NCBI GenBank assembly: GCA_022652735.1
Contig: JALCRP010000014.1
Coordinates: 1-51,913, forward strand
Origin: Faecalibacterium sp.
Lineage (GTDB): Bacteria; Bacillota; Clostridia; Oscillospirales; Ruminococcaceae
Direction: 5' to 3'
DNA length: 51,913 nucleotides
Each line of letters opens with the position of its first letter. Position 1 is the stretch's first letter. This document shows, one piece after another, positions 8,327 through 16,635 of the stretch. A program made the position numbers and the translations under genes. The notes beneath the pieces are model-generated. The model worked only from the letters and a program-made list of their open reading frames with translations, had not been told where the DNA came from and did not search any database.

Positions 8327-9217
8327 TTACGCCTTTTGAACTGCTTTCAGCTCGATATAGCCGCGCTCACCCCGCGGCTCCAGCTGGATGCGCGGGTTTG
8401 CGTCGTCCCAGCGATAGCCGATCACCGAGGGGTCGTATTTGTCCATAGACGCCTGCAAAGCCTCGATGGCTTCGCAGTAGTCCTCCTCGGCGAAAGGCTC
8501 CGATTGGAACATCAGATACGTTGCGGCGGGCAGGTCGATCGTATCGAAACCTTCCGGCACCGGGCCGGCGTAATCCGACGGCACCTCCACACCCTGTACG
8601 TATTCCGAGGTGCCGGGCTTGCGGTAGGCTTTGGGCAGCCAAAGGCACACCGGCTCGCCGCAAAGGGATTTCATGCTGGTGAGTACGCCCCACACGTCGC
8701 AGCCTACCTCCTGACAGTAGCTCCAATACTCTGCCGCCTTCACGCCGCGCTTGATGAGCGCTTTCCGTGCGGGCTTTTCGATGATTTGCAGAAACACACT
8801 TTTTTCATTTGCCATGTTGGTACACTCCTTTTTCCATAGTTCTCGAAATTTTACCCCGTAGGCGGTGAACAGCGGCAGCGGAACAGGGTGCAGGGCATAT
8901 TCCTTGGGGTTGCGGCCGAACTCCCGCAAAAATGCCCGCTGATAGCCGTCTACGCTCTCGAAGCCGAGGCTCTCGGCCACGTCGATTACCTTGACCTGCT
9001 CGTCCCGTAGGCGCAGGGCCGATTTCGATAGCCGCAGCCGGCGGATATAGTCGGCAGGGGCGAAGCCGGTCAGCTCTTTAAAAATGCGGGCGGCATACCA
9101 AGGGGAAAACCGGGCCGCCTCGGCCAGCTCGGCCAGCGTAACGGTTTCGGCCAGATGACACGCGATATAGTCTTGCATCCGCTGGACGGCAAGGGTTTTG
9201 TCATTCACACTGTTCAT
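8327..9217 (-). CDS. AraC-family regulator with GyrI-like ligand-binding domain
   Basis: Transcriptional regulator of the Rob/BmrR-like architecture: an N-terminal double helix-turn-helix AraC domain (about 10-105, with VTLAELAEAARFSPWYAARI and the second motif VIDVAESLGFESVDGYQRAF), a linker, then a C-terminal GyrI-like domain (about 135-296) that in relatives binds hydrophobic or cationic small molecules. I chose the ATG at 9217. GAGGAG lies directly against it, so initiation at the GTG three codons later (9208) is also possible. The frame stays open to 9385, but that extension is out of register with the family and overlaps the promoter. It is divergent from a small gene and a second GyrI-like protein, a likely target. 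Confidence 0.88.
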   Translation of the reverse strand: MNSVNDKTLAVQRMQDYIACHLAETVTLAELAEAARFSPWYAARIFKELTGFAPADYIRRLRLSKSALRLRDEQVKVIDVAESLGFESVDGYQRAFLREFGRNPKEYALHPVPLPLFTAYGVKFRELWKKECTNMANEKSVFLQIIEKPARKALIKRGVKAAEYWSYCQEVGCDVWGVLTSMKSLCGEPVCLWLPKAYRKPGTSEYVQGVEVPSDYAGPVPEGFDTIDLPAATYLMFQSEPFAEEDYCEAIEALQASMDKYDPSVIGYRWDDANPRIQLEPRGERGYIELKAVQKA

Positions 9218-9305
9218 CTCCTCACAAAAGGATCGTACCACAACGGCCGGCCAATTTTCTCGACACTGCTTGCGCAGTTGCGGCGGCAAGAAAAATTTTG
9301 TTTTT

Positions 9306-9335
9306 ATTGTACCATAGCGCAACAGGCTAGGGCAA
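9306..9335 (-). promoter_or_regulatory. Promoter of the AraC-family gene
   Basis: Minus strand: TTGCCC (-35, 9330-9335), 18-bp spacer, TACAAT (-10, 9306-9311) with an upstream TG making an extended -10. It predicts a start about 80 bases before the regulator's ATG and lies back to back with the plus-strand promoter at 9364. Confidence 0.6.
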
Positions 9336-9363
9336 AATGCTGCCTGTATTTTTTGCCTAAGCA

Positions 9364-9372
9364 TGTTATAAT
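9364..9372 (+). promoter_or_regulatory. Extended -10 promoter for the GyrI/GNAT genes
   Basis: TGTTATAAT at 9364-9372 is a consensus extended -10. No good -35 is present at 16-18 bp (TGTATT at best). A start near 9379 would lie 30 bases before the first small ORF. The weak -35 and the closeness to the opposing promoter suggest control by the divergent AraC-type protein. Confidence 0.6.
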
Positions 9373-9407
9373 GATGAAAAAGCATACTTGCAGGGGGATA
9401 ATTTCGG

Positions 9408-9617
9408 ATGGAAAATCAAACAGAATGCTTTAACCGTGCCTTTTTCAAGACGTTGGAGGACGGAATCGAGAAGCTGCCGCAAAGTACGCGGGAAGAGCTG
9501 TACCGTCCGTGCGCCATAAACTGTGTGCAGAATTTTGTGCTGCGGGCAATGGTTTCACGGGCCGCCTTGGGCATTGACGGCGTAAAGTATCCGCAAACGG
9601 TGCGGGCCTGCTTATAA
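9408..9617 (+). CDS. Small 69-aa protein, probably a truncated gene
   Basis: Begins with a good ribosome site (AGGGGG) 10 bases after the extended -10 promoter's leader. The first ~45 residues (ECFNRAFFKTLEDGIEKL, then ELYRPCAINCVQNFVL) with paired cysteines look like the start of a longer clostridial protein of about 150 residues that I know only as uncharacterised. After Met48 the sequence becomes unlike that family and ends. I therefore suspect a frameshift or deletion that removed the cysteine-rich remainder. The family memory is from general knowledge and was not checked. It is the first gene of the transcript that continues into the GyrI-like gene 34 bases later. Confidence 0.5.
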   Translation: MENQTECFNRAFFKTLEDGIEKLPQSTREELYRPCAINCVQNFVLRAMVSRAALGIDGVKYPQTVRACL

Positions 9618-9651
9618 AAGACGCTTAAAGGTTGCCGGAGGAGGGCTAAAG

Positions 9652-10317
9652 ATGGCATTCGACTTCAAAAAGGAATATAAGGAATTTTATATGCCGAAGG
9701 CAAAGCCGGAGATCGTGACCGTGCCCAAGGCAAACTACATTGCGGTGCGCGGAAAAGGAGACCCTAACGAAGAGGACGGCGCGTACAAAAAAGCTGTCGG
9801 CATACTGTACGCGGTTGCGTATACCATTAAAATGAGCAAGATGGGCGACCACAGAATCGAGGGCTATTTCGATTATGTGGTGCCGCCGCTGGAAGGGCTT
9901 TGGTGGCAGGATGGTGTTGACGGCGTGGATAATACGGATAAATCCGCATTTCACTGGATTTCGCTGCTGCGCCTGCCGGATTTCGTAACCGAGCGGGATT
10001 TTGCATGGGCGGTACAAACGGCCGCCCAAAAGAAAAAGCTGGATTGCTCGGCTGCCGAGTTTTTGGCCGTAGAAGAGGGCATGTGTGTGCAAATTCTGCA
10101 CATCGGCCCCTTTGACGACGAACCCGCCAGCGTGGCCTTGATGGATCGTTACCTTGCGCAGCAGGGCTACGAAAATGATTTTTCCGACGGCCGGCTGCAC
10201 CACGAAATCTATCTTTCCGACGCCCGCAAGGTTGCCCCGGAAAAGTGGAAAACAGTGATTCGGCACCCAATCCGAAAAAAGAAACCCGCAAAAGGAGAAG
10301 CCGAACATGCAACCTGA
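9652..10317 (+). CDS. GyrI-like domain protein (stand-alone)
   Basis: A 221-residue protein of the stand-alone GyrI-like/SOUL-type family that begins with the typical FDFKKEYKEFYMPKAKPEIV followed by VPKANYIAVRGKGDPNE. Two repeats of the small-molecule-binding fold are expected; the ligand pocket acids cannot be assigned from sequence alone. Relatives are thought to bind or hydrolyse small hydrophobic compounds, but no reaction is established for this subgroup. A GGAGGAG-like ribosome site lies upstream. The gene overlaps the next one by 11 bases. Its position beside an AraC regulator with the same ligand fold suggests both handle the same compound; that is inference. Confidence 0.85.
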   Translation: MAFDFKKEYKEFYMPKAKPEIVTVPKANYIAVRGKGDPNEEDGAYKKAVGILYAVAYTIKMSKMGDHRIEGYFDYVVPPLEGLWWQDGVDGVDNTDKSAFHWISLLRLPDFVTERDFAWAVQTAAQKKKLDCSAAEFLAVEEGMCVQILHIGPFDDEPASVALMDRYLAQQGYENDFSDGRLHHEIYLSDARKVAPEKWKTVIRHPIRKKKPAKGEAEHAT

Positions 10318-11056
10318 GTTTATCAGCTTGACGGCGGAAAATTTGCCCAGGGAGCATTTGTGCTGTATTATCCGTACCCAAAAGCCGCATCCCGGCGTAG
10401 AGGCAAAGCGGCAATGGCTTGCCCGGCGGCTTGAGGAAGGGCATGTTTTCCGTAAGCTGAACGCTAAAGCCACGGTGTTTATCGAGTATGCGCCGCTGGA
10501 AACCGCGTGGGTGCCCATTGTCGGCGAAAATTATCTGTACATCTACTGCCTGTGGGTGAACGGCGAATATAAGGGCAAAGGGTATGGCCGGCAGCTGATG
10601 GAATACTGTCTTGCCGACGCCAGAGCTAAGGGCAAATCCGGCGTTTGCATGCTGGGCGCGAAAAAACAAAAAAGCTGGCTTTCCGATCAGAGCTTTGCAA
10701 AAAAGTTTGGCTTTACGGCCGTGGATACTACGCCAAACGGCTATGAGCTGCTGGCGCTTTCGTTTGACGGGACGGCGCCGAAGTTTGCGCCAAATGCCAA
10801 AAAGGAAGAAATTGCAGGCAAGGAGCTTACCGTCTATTATGATCTGCAATGCCCGTATACCGAGCAGGGCATCCGCATGACCCGGCAGTTCTGCGAAGAA
10901 AATGGGGTGCCTGTATCGTTTTTGGCGGTAGATACGCTGCAAAAGGCCAAGCAGCTGCCCTGTGTGTTCAATAATTGGGCGGTATTTTACCAAGGTAAAT
11001 TTGAAACGGTGAACCTGCTGAATGACATCTCTCTCCGGCGAATTCTCAAAAAATAA
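10307..11056 (+). CDS. GNAT acetyltransferase with C-terminal YoaP domain
   Basis: N-terminal GNAT domain (about 1-150), with the acetyl-CoA-binding turn KGKGYGRQL (89-97), followed by a YoaP-type thioredoxin-like domain (about 170-248) with DLQCPYTEQG around Cys182. This two-domain layout is that of the Bacillus YoaP family. The substrate is unknown; small toxic amines are plausible. AAGGAG lies 9 bases before the ATG, and the start overlaps the GyrI-like gene by 11 bases, so the two are translated together. The lone Cys in CPYTEQ lacks a CxxC partner, so disulfide chemistry is unlikely. Confidence 0.88.
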   Translation: MQPEFISLTAENLPREHLCCIIRTQKPHPGVEAKRQWLARRLEEGHVFRKLNAKATVFIEYAPLETAWVPIVGENYLYIYCLWVNGEYKGKGYGRQLMEYCLADARAKGKSGVCMLGAKKQKSWLSDQSFAKKFGFTAVDTTPNGYELLALSFDGTAPKFAPNAKKEEIAGKELTVYYDLQCPYTEQGIRMTRQFCEENGVPVSFLAVDTLQKAKQLPCVFNNWAVFYQGKFETVNLLNDISLRRILKK

Positions 11057-11209
11057 AAGCCCCGCGGGCGGAAAATGAAGCGACAGCCCGCCCGATTCAA
11101 ACGGCAGAAATCTCCGCAAAGCGCGCCGGGCCGGCCGCCGCAAAAACGCCCGCCCCAAAGGCCAAGGCCGAAAAGCGAAAACATTTCGCGCCCAAGCGGC
11201 GATTTTAGG

Positions 11210-11238
11210 TTGACTGCTGCCCCGCCCTTCGATATACT
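11210..11238 (+). promoter_or_regulatory. glyS promoter
   Basis: TTGACT (11210-11215), a 17-bp spacer and TATACT (11233-11238), near consensus for SigA. It predicts transcription from about 11245, giving a leader of roughly 145 bases before glyS. Confidence 0.8.
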
Positions 11239-11244
11239 TACAAG

Positions 11245-11388
11245 CGGAATTGGCAAATCAGTGTGGGCAAAAATTAGAAAAGAAATCTAAAAAAGAGATA
11301 CAGCCTCACACACGCCGGGCATTTTTCCGCCCGGCCTTTTTTATCAGACGGTGCGGCAGCCAGCCGCGCACGAAAAGGAGTAAAAATA
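11245..11388 (+). ncRNA. Structured 5' leader of glyS containing an intrinsic terminator
   Basis: The leader first folds a stem of GTGTG-GGC with GCC-T-CACAC (one bulge) enclosing a small hairpin TTAGA/TCTAA. It then has a terminator: GCCGGGC (11314-11320), 8-base loop, GCCCGGC (11329-11335) and a run of six T. The glyS ribosome site (AAAAGGAG) and start come 32 bases later. A terminator between promoter and gene implies attenuation, or a short independent RNA. The T-box consensus (AGGGTGG-ACCGCG) expected for a glycyl-tRNA synthetase leader is not present. Confidence 0.55.
11314..11342 (+). terminator. Terminator inside the glyS leader
   Basis: A 7-bp GC-only stem, GCCGGGC/GCCCGGC, with an ATTTTTCC loop, followed by CTTTTTTAT. 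It lies about 70 bases after the predicted start and 47 bases before the glyS ATG. Confidence 0.75.
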
Positions 11389-12804
11389 ATGGAACAGCGC
11401 GAAAAGACCCTCGACATGATTGTAAACCTGTGCAAGAACCGCGGATACATCTATTCCGGCTCGGAAATTTACGGCGGCCTTGCCAACAGCTGGGATTACG
11501 GCCCGCTGGGCGTAGAGTTCAAAAACAACGTCAAGCGCGCATGGATGAAAAAATTTGTGCAGGAAAGCCCGTACAACGTGGGCTTGGACGCTGCCATTTT
11601 GATGAACCCGCAGACGTGGATTACAACCGGCCATGTGGGCAACTTTTCCGATCCGCTGATCGACTGCCGCGCCTGCCATAGCCGCCAGCGCGCCGACAAG
11701 GTGATCGGCGATATTCACCCCGAGGTGGATGTGGACGGCATGAGCTTTGAAGAAATGGACAAGTTCATCGCCGAGCATGACGATGTGGTTTGCCCTGTAT
11801 GCGGCAAGCATGATTTTACCCCGATCCGTAAATTCAACCTGATGTTTAAAACGGCGATCGGCGTAACGGAGGATTCCTCCAGCACCTGCTATCTGCGCCC
11901 CGAAACTGCGCAGGGTATTTTTGTTAACTTCGCAAATATCCAGCGCACCACGCGCCGCAAGCTGCCGTTTGGCGTATGCCAGGTGGGCAAGGCGTTCCGC
12001 AATGAGATCACCCCGGGCAACTTTACCTTCCGCCTGCGCGAGTTTGAGCAGATGGAGTGCGAGTTCTTCTGCAAGCCGGATACCGATCTGGAATGGTTCG
12101 CATTCTGGAAAGATTACTGCAAGAACTGGCTGCTTAGCCTCGGCATTCAGGAAGATCACCTGCGCCTGCGTGACCATGAGCCTGCGGAGCTGGCGTTTTA
12201 TTCCCGTGCAACAACGGATATTGAATATGCGTTCCCGTTCACGCCGTGGGGCGAGCTTTGGGGCATTGCCGACCGCACCAATTATGATTTGAGCCGCCAT
12301 CAGGAAGCCAGCGGCAAATCGCTTGAGTATTTTGACACCGAAACCAACGAACACTATATCCCGTACGTGATCGAGCCTTCGCTTGGCTGCGACCGTGTGG
12401 CGCTGGCATTTTTGTGCGAAGCCTACGATGAGGAGCACCTTACCGACGATAAGGGCAAGGAAGATACCCGCGTTGTGCTGCACCTGCATCCGGCCTTGGC
12501 CCCGTATAAGTGTGCCGTACTGCCGCTTTCCAAAAAGCTGGGCGATAAGGCGACGGAGATCCGCAATGAGCTGGCCAAGTATTTCATGGTGGATTACGAC
12601 GATGCCGGCTCGATCGGCAAGCGCTACCGCCGCGAGGACGAGATCGGCACACCGTACTGTGTCACCGTCGATTTCCAGACCGTCGGCGACGACAAAACCC
12701 CGGCCGATAACTGCGTGACGGTGCGTGACCGCGACACGATGGAACAGGTGCGTATCCCTGTGGCCGAGCTGAAAGACTATATCGAGAAAAAGATTGCGTT
12801 CTGA
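11389..12804 (+). CDS. glyS: Glycyl-tRNA synthetase, dimeric (alpha2) type
   Basis: Class II aminoacyl-tRNA synthetase that charges tRNA-Gly in the cytoplasm. At 471 residues it is the single-chain alpha2 form, not the alpha2beta2 GlyQ/GlyS form. It opens with the family signature [18 protein letters not shown] (motif 1 region). A zinc-ribbon-like insertion (CRACH, then CPVCG) follows, then motif 2 ([20 protein letters not shown]), motif 3 ([14 protein letters not shown]) and a C-terminal anticodon-binding domain from about 360. The ribosome site AAAAGGAG fits the ATG. It has its own promoter and a leader with a terminator. The next gene follows after a hairpin-rich gap. Confidence 0.97.
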   Translation: MEQREKTLDMIVNLCKNRGYIYSGSEIYGGLANSWDYGPLGVEFKNNVKRAWMKKFVQESPYNVGLDAAILMNPQTWITTGHVGNFSDPLIDCRACHSRQRADKVIGDIHPEVDVDGMSFEEMDKFIAEHDDVVCPVCGKHDFTPIRKFNLMFKTAIGVTEDSSSTCYLRPETAQGIFVNFANIQRTTRRKLPFGVCQVGKAFRNEITPGNFTFRLREFEQMECEFFCKPDTDLEWFAFWKDYCKNWLLSLGIQEDHLRLRDHEPAELAFYSRATTDIEYAFPFTPWGELWGIADRTNYDLSRHQEASGKSLEYFDTETNEHYIPYVIEPSLGCDRVALAFLCEAYDEEHLTDDKGKEDTRVVLHLHPALAPYKCAVLPLSKKLGDKATEIRNELAKYFMVDYDDAGSIGKRYRREDEIGTPYCVTVDFQTVGDDKTPADNCVTVRDRDTMEQVRIPVAELKDYIEKKIAF

Positions 12805-12892
12805 TCGGGCCGGGAACTTTCCGTTTTGCGGCCTGATCGTTTCGGCACGGCGCAAAAGCGCCGGCAAAAAACGCCCGCAGCCGATGCGGGCG
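12804..12892 (+). other. Hairpin-rich gap between glyS and the aminopeptidase gene
   Basis: Three consecutive stem-loops: ATCGGGCCG/CGGCCTGAT (12804-12837, one wobble), GGCGC-AAAA-GCGCC (near 12849-12863), and CGCCCGCA/TGCGGGCG (12872-12892). None is followed by a proper T run, so they may be weak terminators or RNA processing signals. The last ends just before the GGAGG of the next gene. Confidence 0.5.
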
Positions 12893-12906
12893 GCAGCGGA
12901 GGCAAA

Positions 12907-14142
12907 ATGAAAACAGAACTGCTGGAAAAATATGCGGATTTTATTGTGCGTGTGGGCGTGAACGTGCAGCCGGGGCAAACTTTGCTGGTTTCCTGCCCGC
13001 TGGAGGCGGCGCCCTTGGCGCGCCTTTGTGTGCGCAGCGCATATGCGGCCGGCGCGCGGGATGTGCGCGTCGATTGGTACGATGGGCTTACGGCCCGTGC
13101 CCGGCTGGAGCTGGGCGACGAGGCGGCGCTAAGCGAGGTAAAGCCTTATCTTGAGCGCAGCTATCTCGATTATGCTGAGAGCGAGGGCGGCGCGTGTGTG
13201 CTGCACATTTTGGCCGACGACCCGGAGCTGTATGCCGGCCTTGACGCGGGCAAGATCAACCGTGTCCGCGTGGCGCGCAACCAAAAGCTCAAAACTTGGC
13301 GGGATTATACGCTGAACGATAAAATCGCGTGGTGCATTGCCGCGATGCCCTGCCCGGCATGGGCGAAAAAAGTGTTCCCTGAGCTGCCCGAGGCGTCTGC
13401 CGTCGAGGCGCTGTGGAACGCCATTTTCGAAGTTTGCCGCGTAACGCACGGCGACCCTGTGGCCGAATGGGAAACGCATATTGCGCGCCTGAACGCATTG
13501 CGGGACAAGATGAACGCCTATCACTTTTCTTCGCTGCACTTTTCCAGCGCCAACGGCACCGATTTGAACATCGGCCTTGCCGACGGTGCCCACTGGGAAA
13601 GCGCCGCCAGCTTTGACGACCGCGGCACCCTTTTTGTGCCGAACATCCCGACGGAAGAGGTTTTTACCGCCCCGCATAAAGATCATGTGGACGGCGTGGT
13701 ATACGGCACAAAGCCGTATGCCTATAACAGCCAGCTGATCGAGGATTTCCACGTCACCTTCCAAAACGGGCGCGTGACGGAATACGGCGCAGGCAAAAAC
13801 GAGGCGCTTCTGGGCGAGCTGTTGGCCAGCGACGAGGGCGCCTGCCATATTGGCGAGGTTGCCTTGGTGCCGGCTTCAAGCCCCATCAACCGCAGCGGCA
13901 TTTTGTTTTACGATACGCTGTTTGACGAAAATGCGGCCTGCCATATTGCGTTTGGCGCTAGCTATCCCGGCACCTGCAAGGGCGGCAAGGCTATGAACGA
14001 GGAAGAGCTGAAAAAGCACGGCATGAACCAATCGGTTATCCATGAAGACATCATGATCGGCGCCGCGGATACTACGGTGACGGGCCTGACGGAAAAAGGC
14101 GAGACCGTTACGGTATTTTCCGGCGGAGAATGGGCTTTTTAA
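12907..14142 (+). CDS. Aminopeptidase, peptidase family M29
   Basis: Cytosolic metallo-aminopeptidase of the thermophilic family M29 (AmpS/PepS-like), removing N-terminal residues from peptides. At 411 residues it has the normal length. Family features include the N-terminal lid domain (YADFIVRVGVNVQPGQTLLV) and the catalytic half with NIPTEEVFTAPHKDHVDG (metal-binding Glu and His), the ALLGELLASDEGACHIGEVALV stretch (Glu ligands), and the end HEDIMIGAADTTVTG with the His-Asp ligands. The frame is open from 12826, but the ATG at 12907 has GGAGG 4 bases before it and starts where family members do. It lies between glyS and glmM with no direct functional link. Confidence 0.92.
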   Translation: MKTELLEKYADFIVRVGVNVQPGQTLLVSCPLEAAPLARLCVRSAYAAGARDVRVDWYDGLTARARLELGDEAALSEVKPYLERSYLDYAESEGGACVLHILADDPELYAGLDAGKINRVRVARNQKLKTWRDYTLNDKIAWCIAAMPCPAWAKKVFPELPEASAVEALWNAIFEVCRVTHGDPVAEWETHIARLNALRDKMNAYHFSSLHFSSANGTDLNIGLADGAHWESAASFDDRGTLFVPNIPTEEVFTAPHKDHVDGVVYGTKPYAYNSQLIEDFHVTFQNGRVTEYGAGKNEALLGELLASDEGACHIGEVALVPASSPINRSGILFYDTLFDENAACHIAFGASYPGTCKGGKAMNEEELKKHGMNQSVIHEDIMIGAADTTVTGLTEKGETVTVFSGGEWAF

Positions 14143-14268
14143 CCGAAAGGCAAGCAGAATTGCACCGGGCGCCGCCGCAAAGGCGAAGCGCCGCCCAAAC
14201 CGCGCCGCAGGGAGAAAAATCCCCCTTTTGGCGCGCCGGGGCAGAGAACCGAACAGGAGGAAAATTCT

Positions 14269-15630
14269 ATGGGGAAATATTTTGGTACGGATGGCGTCCG
14301 CGGCGTAGCGGGCGAGGATTTGAGCTGTGAGCTGGCGATGAAGCTCGGCCGCGGCGCAGCTGCTGTGTTAACCGACAGCGCCGGCGGCCGCAAGCCTCGC
14401 ATTTTGATCGGCAAGGATACGCGCATTTCCGGCGATATGCTGGAAGCCTCGCTGACGGCCGGGCTGTGCAGCGTGGGCGCTGATGTTGAGAGCCTCGGCG
14501 TCATCCCGACGCCGGCCGTGGCCTACCTTGTGCGCAAGTACCATGCCGACGCGGGCATCGTGATCTCGGCCTCGCATAACCCGATGGAATTCAACGGCAT
14601 CAAAATTTTTGCCGGCACGGGCTATAAGCTGCCGGACGAAGTAGAAAATCAGATTGAGGCGCACATCGACGCCAACTGCAAGGATATTCCGCTGGCAACC
14701 GGCGCGGATGTCGGGCATGTCTCGGTGCGCGGCGATGGCATCCGCGATTATGTGGATTACCTGTTTGATGCGATCCACGGCGATCTTTCAGGGCTGAAGG
14801 TATGTATCGACTGTGCCAACGGCGCTTCCGCCGCGGTGGCCCAGCAGCTTTTCCCGCGGCTGGGCGCAAAATGCACCTTCGTGGGCGTTTCGCCGGACGG
14901 CAGCAATATCAACCGCGATGTGGGCAGCACCCATCTCGACAACCTTGAAAAAGCCGTTGTCGACGGCGGGTTCGACTGTGGCGTGGCCTTTGACGGCGAC
15001 GCCGACCGGTGCCTTGCCTGTGACGAAAAAGGGCAGGAGATCGACGGCGATAAAATCATTGCCTTGCTGAGCATGGATATGAAGCGTAAAAACCGTCTGG
15101 ACGGCGACACGGCCGTGGTTACGGTTATGTCGAACCTCGGCTTTATGAAGTTTATGGAAAAGCAGGGCATCCGCACCGAGCGCACCGCCGTTGGCGACCG
15201 CTATGTGCTGGAAAACATGCGCGAAAACGGCTATGCCATCGGCGGCGAGCAGAGCGGCCATGTGATTTTGCTGCACCACGCTACCACGGGCGACGGCGAG
15301 CTGACGGCCGGCAAGCTTTTGAAGATGCTTGCCGAGAGCAAACAGAAAATGAGCGAGCTGAACGGCGTGTACACGAAGTTCCCGCAGGTGCTCATCAACG
15401 TGGCGGCCACGCCGGCGCAGAAAACCGCCTATAAAGAGGACGAAGTGATCGCGGGCTTTATCGAAAACGAGCAGCAGAAGCTTATGGGCATGGGCCGTGT
15501 GCTAGTGCGCGTTTCCGGCACCGAGCCGAAAATCCGCGTGATGGTAGAGGGCGAAAACACCGAAGCTATTCGGATGTGCGCCCAGCGCATTGCCGACATT
15601 ATCAACCGCCGCGTAATCAAAAATGCGTAA
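14269..15630 (+). CDS. glmM: Phosphoglucosamine mutase
   Basis: Converts glucosamine-6-phosphate to glucosamine-1-phosphate, the step before UDP-GlcNAc for peptidoglycan and surface glycans. The phospho-serine loop SASHNP (Ser102), the magnesium-binding loop DGDADR (242-247), the sugar-binding GGEQSGH (325-331) and the C-terminal phosphate-binding RVSGTEPKIRVM are all intact. At 453 residues it is of standard size. The ribosome site AGGAGG suits the ATG. It directly precedes the glycan cluster (15 bases to the next gene), which links precursor supply to glycan assembly. Confidence 0.97.
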   Translation: MGKYFGTDGVRGVAGEDLSCELAMKLGRGAAAVLTDSAGGRKPRILIGKDTRISGDMLEASLTAGLCSVGADVESLGVIPTPAVAYLVRKYHADAGIVISASHNPMEFNGIKIFAGTGYKLPDEVENQIEAHIDANCKDIPLATGADVGHVSVRGDGIRDYVDYLFDAIHGDLSGLKVCIDCANGASAAVAQQLFPRLGAKCTFVGVSPDGSNINRDVGSTHLDNLEKAVVDGGFDCGVAFDGDADRCLACDEKGQEIDGDKIIALLSMDMKRKNRLDGDTAVVTVMSNLGFMKFMEKQGIRTERTAVGDRYVLENMRENGYAIGGEQSGHVILLHHATTGDGELTAGKLLKMLAESKQKMSELNGVYTKFPQVLINVAATPAQKTAYKEDEVIAGFIENEQQKLMGMGRVLVRVSGTEPKIRVMVEGENTEAIRMCAQRIADIINRRVIKNA

Positions 15631-15645
15631 AGGGAGGCCGGCTTT

Positions 15646-16635
15646 ATGCTGATAAGCCTTGTCGTGCCCTGCTATAACGAAGAGCAGGCGCTGCCGCTAT
15701 TTTATGCGGAGGCAACCCGCGTGGCCGCCGCAATGGAAAAAAGCCACGGCGCTGCTTTCGAGTTTCTGTTTATCAACGATGGCTCGCGGGACGGCACTTT
15801 GGAGGGCCTGCGGCGCCTGCATAGGCAGGATGCGCGGGTGCGCTATCTTTCGTTCAGCCGCAATTTCGGCAAAGAGGCCGGTATCTATGCCGGTTTGCAG
15901 CATGCCAAAGGGGATTACGTCGCCCTGCTGGATGCCGATTTGCAGGACCCGCCCGCGCTGCTGCCGCAGATGCTGGATGCGCTGCAAACGGGTGAATACG
16001 ATTGCGCCGCCACGCGCCGTGTAACGCGCAAGGGCGAGCCGAGGCTGCGCAGCTTTTTTGCGCGCGCGTTTTATCGCATCATCAACAAAATGAGCGATAC
16101 CGAAATTATGGACGGCGCGCGCGATTTCCGCCTGATGACGCGCCAGATGGTGGATTCTGTGCTTTCCATGACGGAATACAACCGCTTTTCCAAAGGCATT
16201 TTCAGCTGGGTTGGCTTTGAGACAAAATGGTTCGATTACGAAAATGTCGAGCGCGTGGCCGGCGAAACGAAGTGGAGCTTTTGGAGCCTGTTCCGCTATT
16301 CCATCGAGGGCATCGTGGGCTTTTCCACGACGCCGCTGGCGATGGCGGCGCTGTTCGGCGTTTTGTTCTGCGCCATTGCGTTTGTCGGCATCGTATTCAT
16401 TATCGTGCGCACCCTGATTTTTGGCGACCCAACCAACGGCTGGCCCAGCATGGTATGTATCATTCTGCTGTGCAGCGGCGTACAGCTGTTTTGTACCGGC
16501 ATTGTGGGCGAATATCTTTCCAAAACCTATCTGGAAGTAAAACGCCGCCCGATTTACATTGTGCGGGAAACGGAGGATGCTCCGCGCCCCGTTACAGAGA
16601 AAAGGGAAGACGCAACGTATGCAAATAAAAAATGA
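15646..16635 (+). CDS. GT2 glycosyltransferase, polyprenyl-phosphate sugar synthase (GtrB-like)
   Basis: Membrane-bound family 2 glycosyltransferase resembling GtrB/YkoT/DPM1, which move a sugar from a nucleotide donor onto undecaprenyl phosphate at the inner face of the membrane. The catalytic domain (1-235) shows VPCYNEEQALPLFY, FINDGSRDGT, the DxD motif DADLQDPP (96-103), and a GT2 end with the conserved GETKWSFWSLFRYSIEG. Two membrane helices follow (about 235-262 and 270-295), as in GtrB. GGGAGG precedes the ATG. The start of the next gene overlaps its end by 17 bases. The product would be a donor for extracytoplasmic GT-C enzymes. Confidence 0.9.
   Translation: MLISLVVPCYNEEQALPLFYAEATRVAAAMEKSHGAAFEFLFINDGSRDGTLEGLRRLHRQDARVRYLSFSRNFGKEAGIYAGLQHAKGDYVALLDADLQDPPALLPQMLDALQTGEYDCAATRRVTRKGEPRLRSFFARAFYRIINKMSDTEIMDGARDFRLMTRQMVDSVLSMTEYNRFSKGIFSWVGFETKWFDYENVERVAGETKWSFWSLFRYSIEGIVGFSTTPLAMAALFGVLFCAIAFVGIVFIIVRTLIFGDPTNGWPSMVCIILLCSGVQLFCTGIVGEYLSKTYLEVKRRPIYIVRETEDAPRPVTEKREDATYANKK

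Noticed and set aside
11245-11388. T-box riboswitch before glyS.
   Set aside because: The conserved T-box/antiterminator sequence and the specifier stem are absent, and the leader is too short; only the terminator is shared with T-box leaders.
11344-12978. Long open frame on the minus strand opposite glyS (about 540 codons), and similar ones opposite other GC-rich genes.
   Set aside because: Composition is typical of the antisense of GC-rich coding sequence, with no family motif or ribosome site; the plus-strand genes explain the bases.
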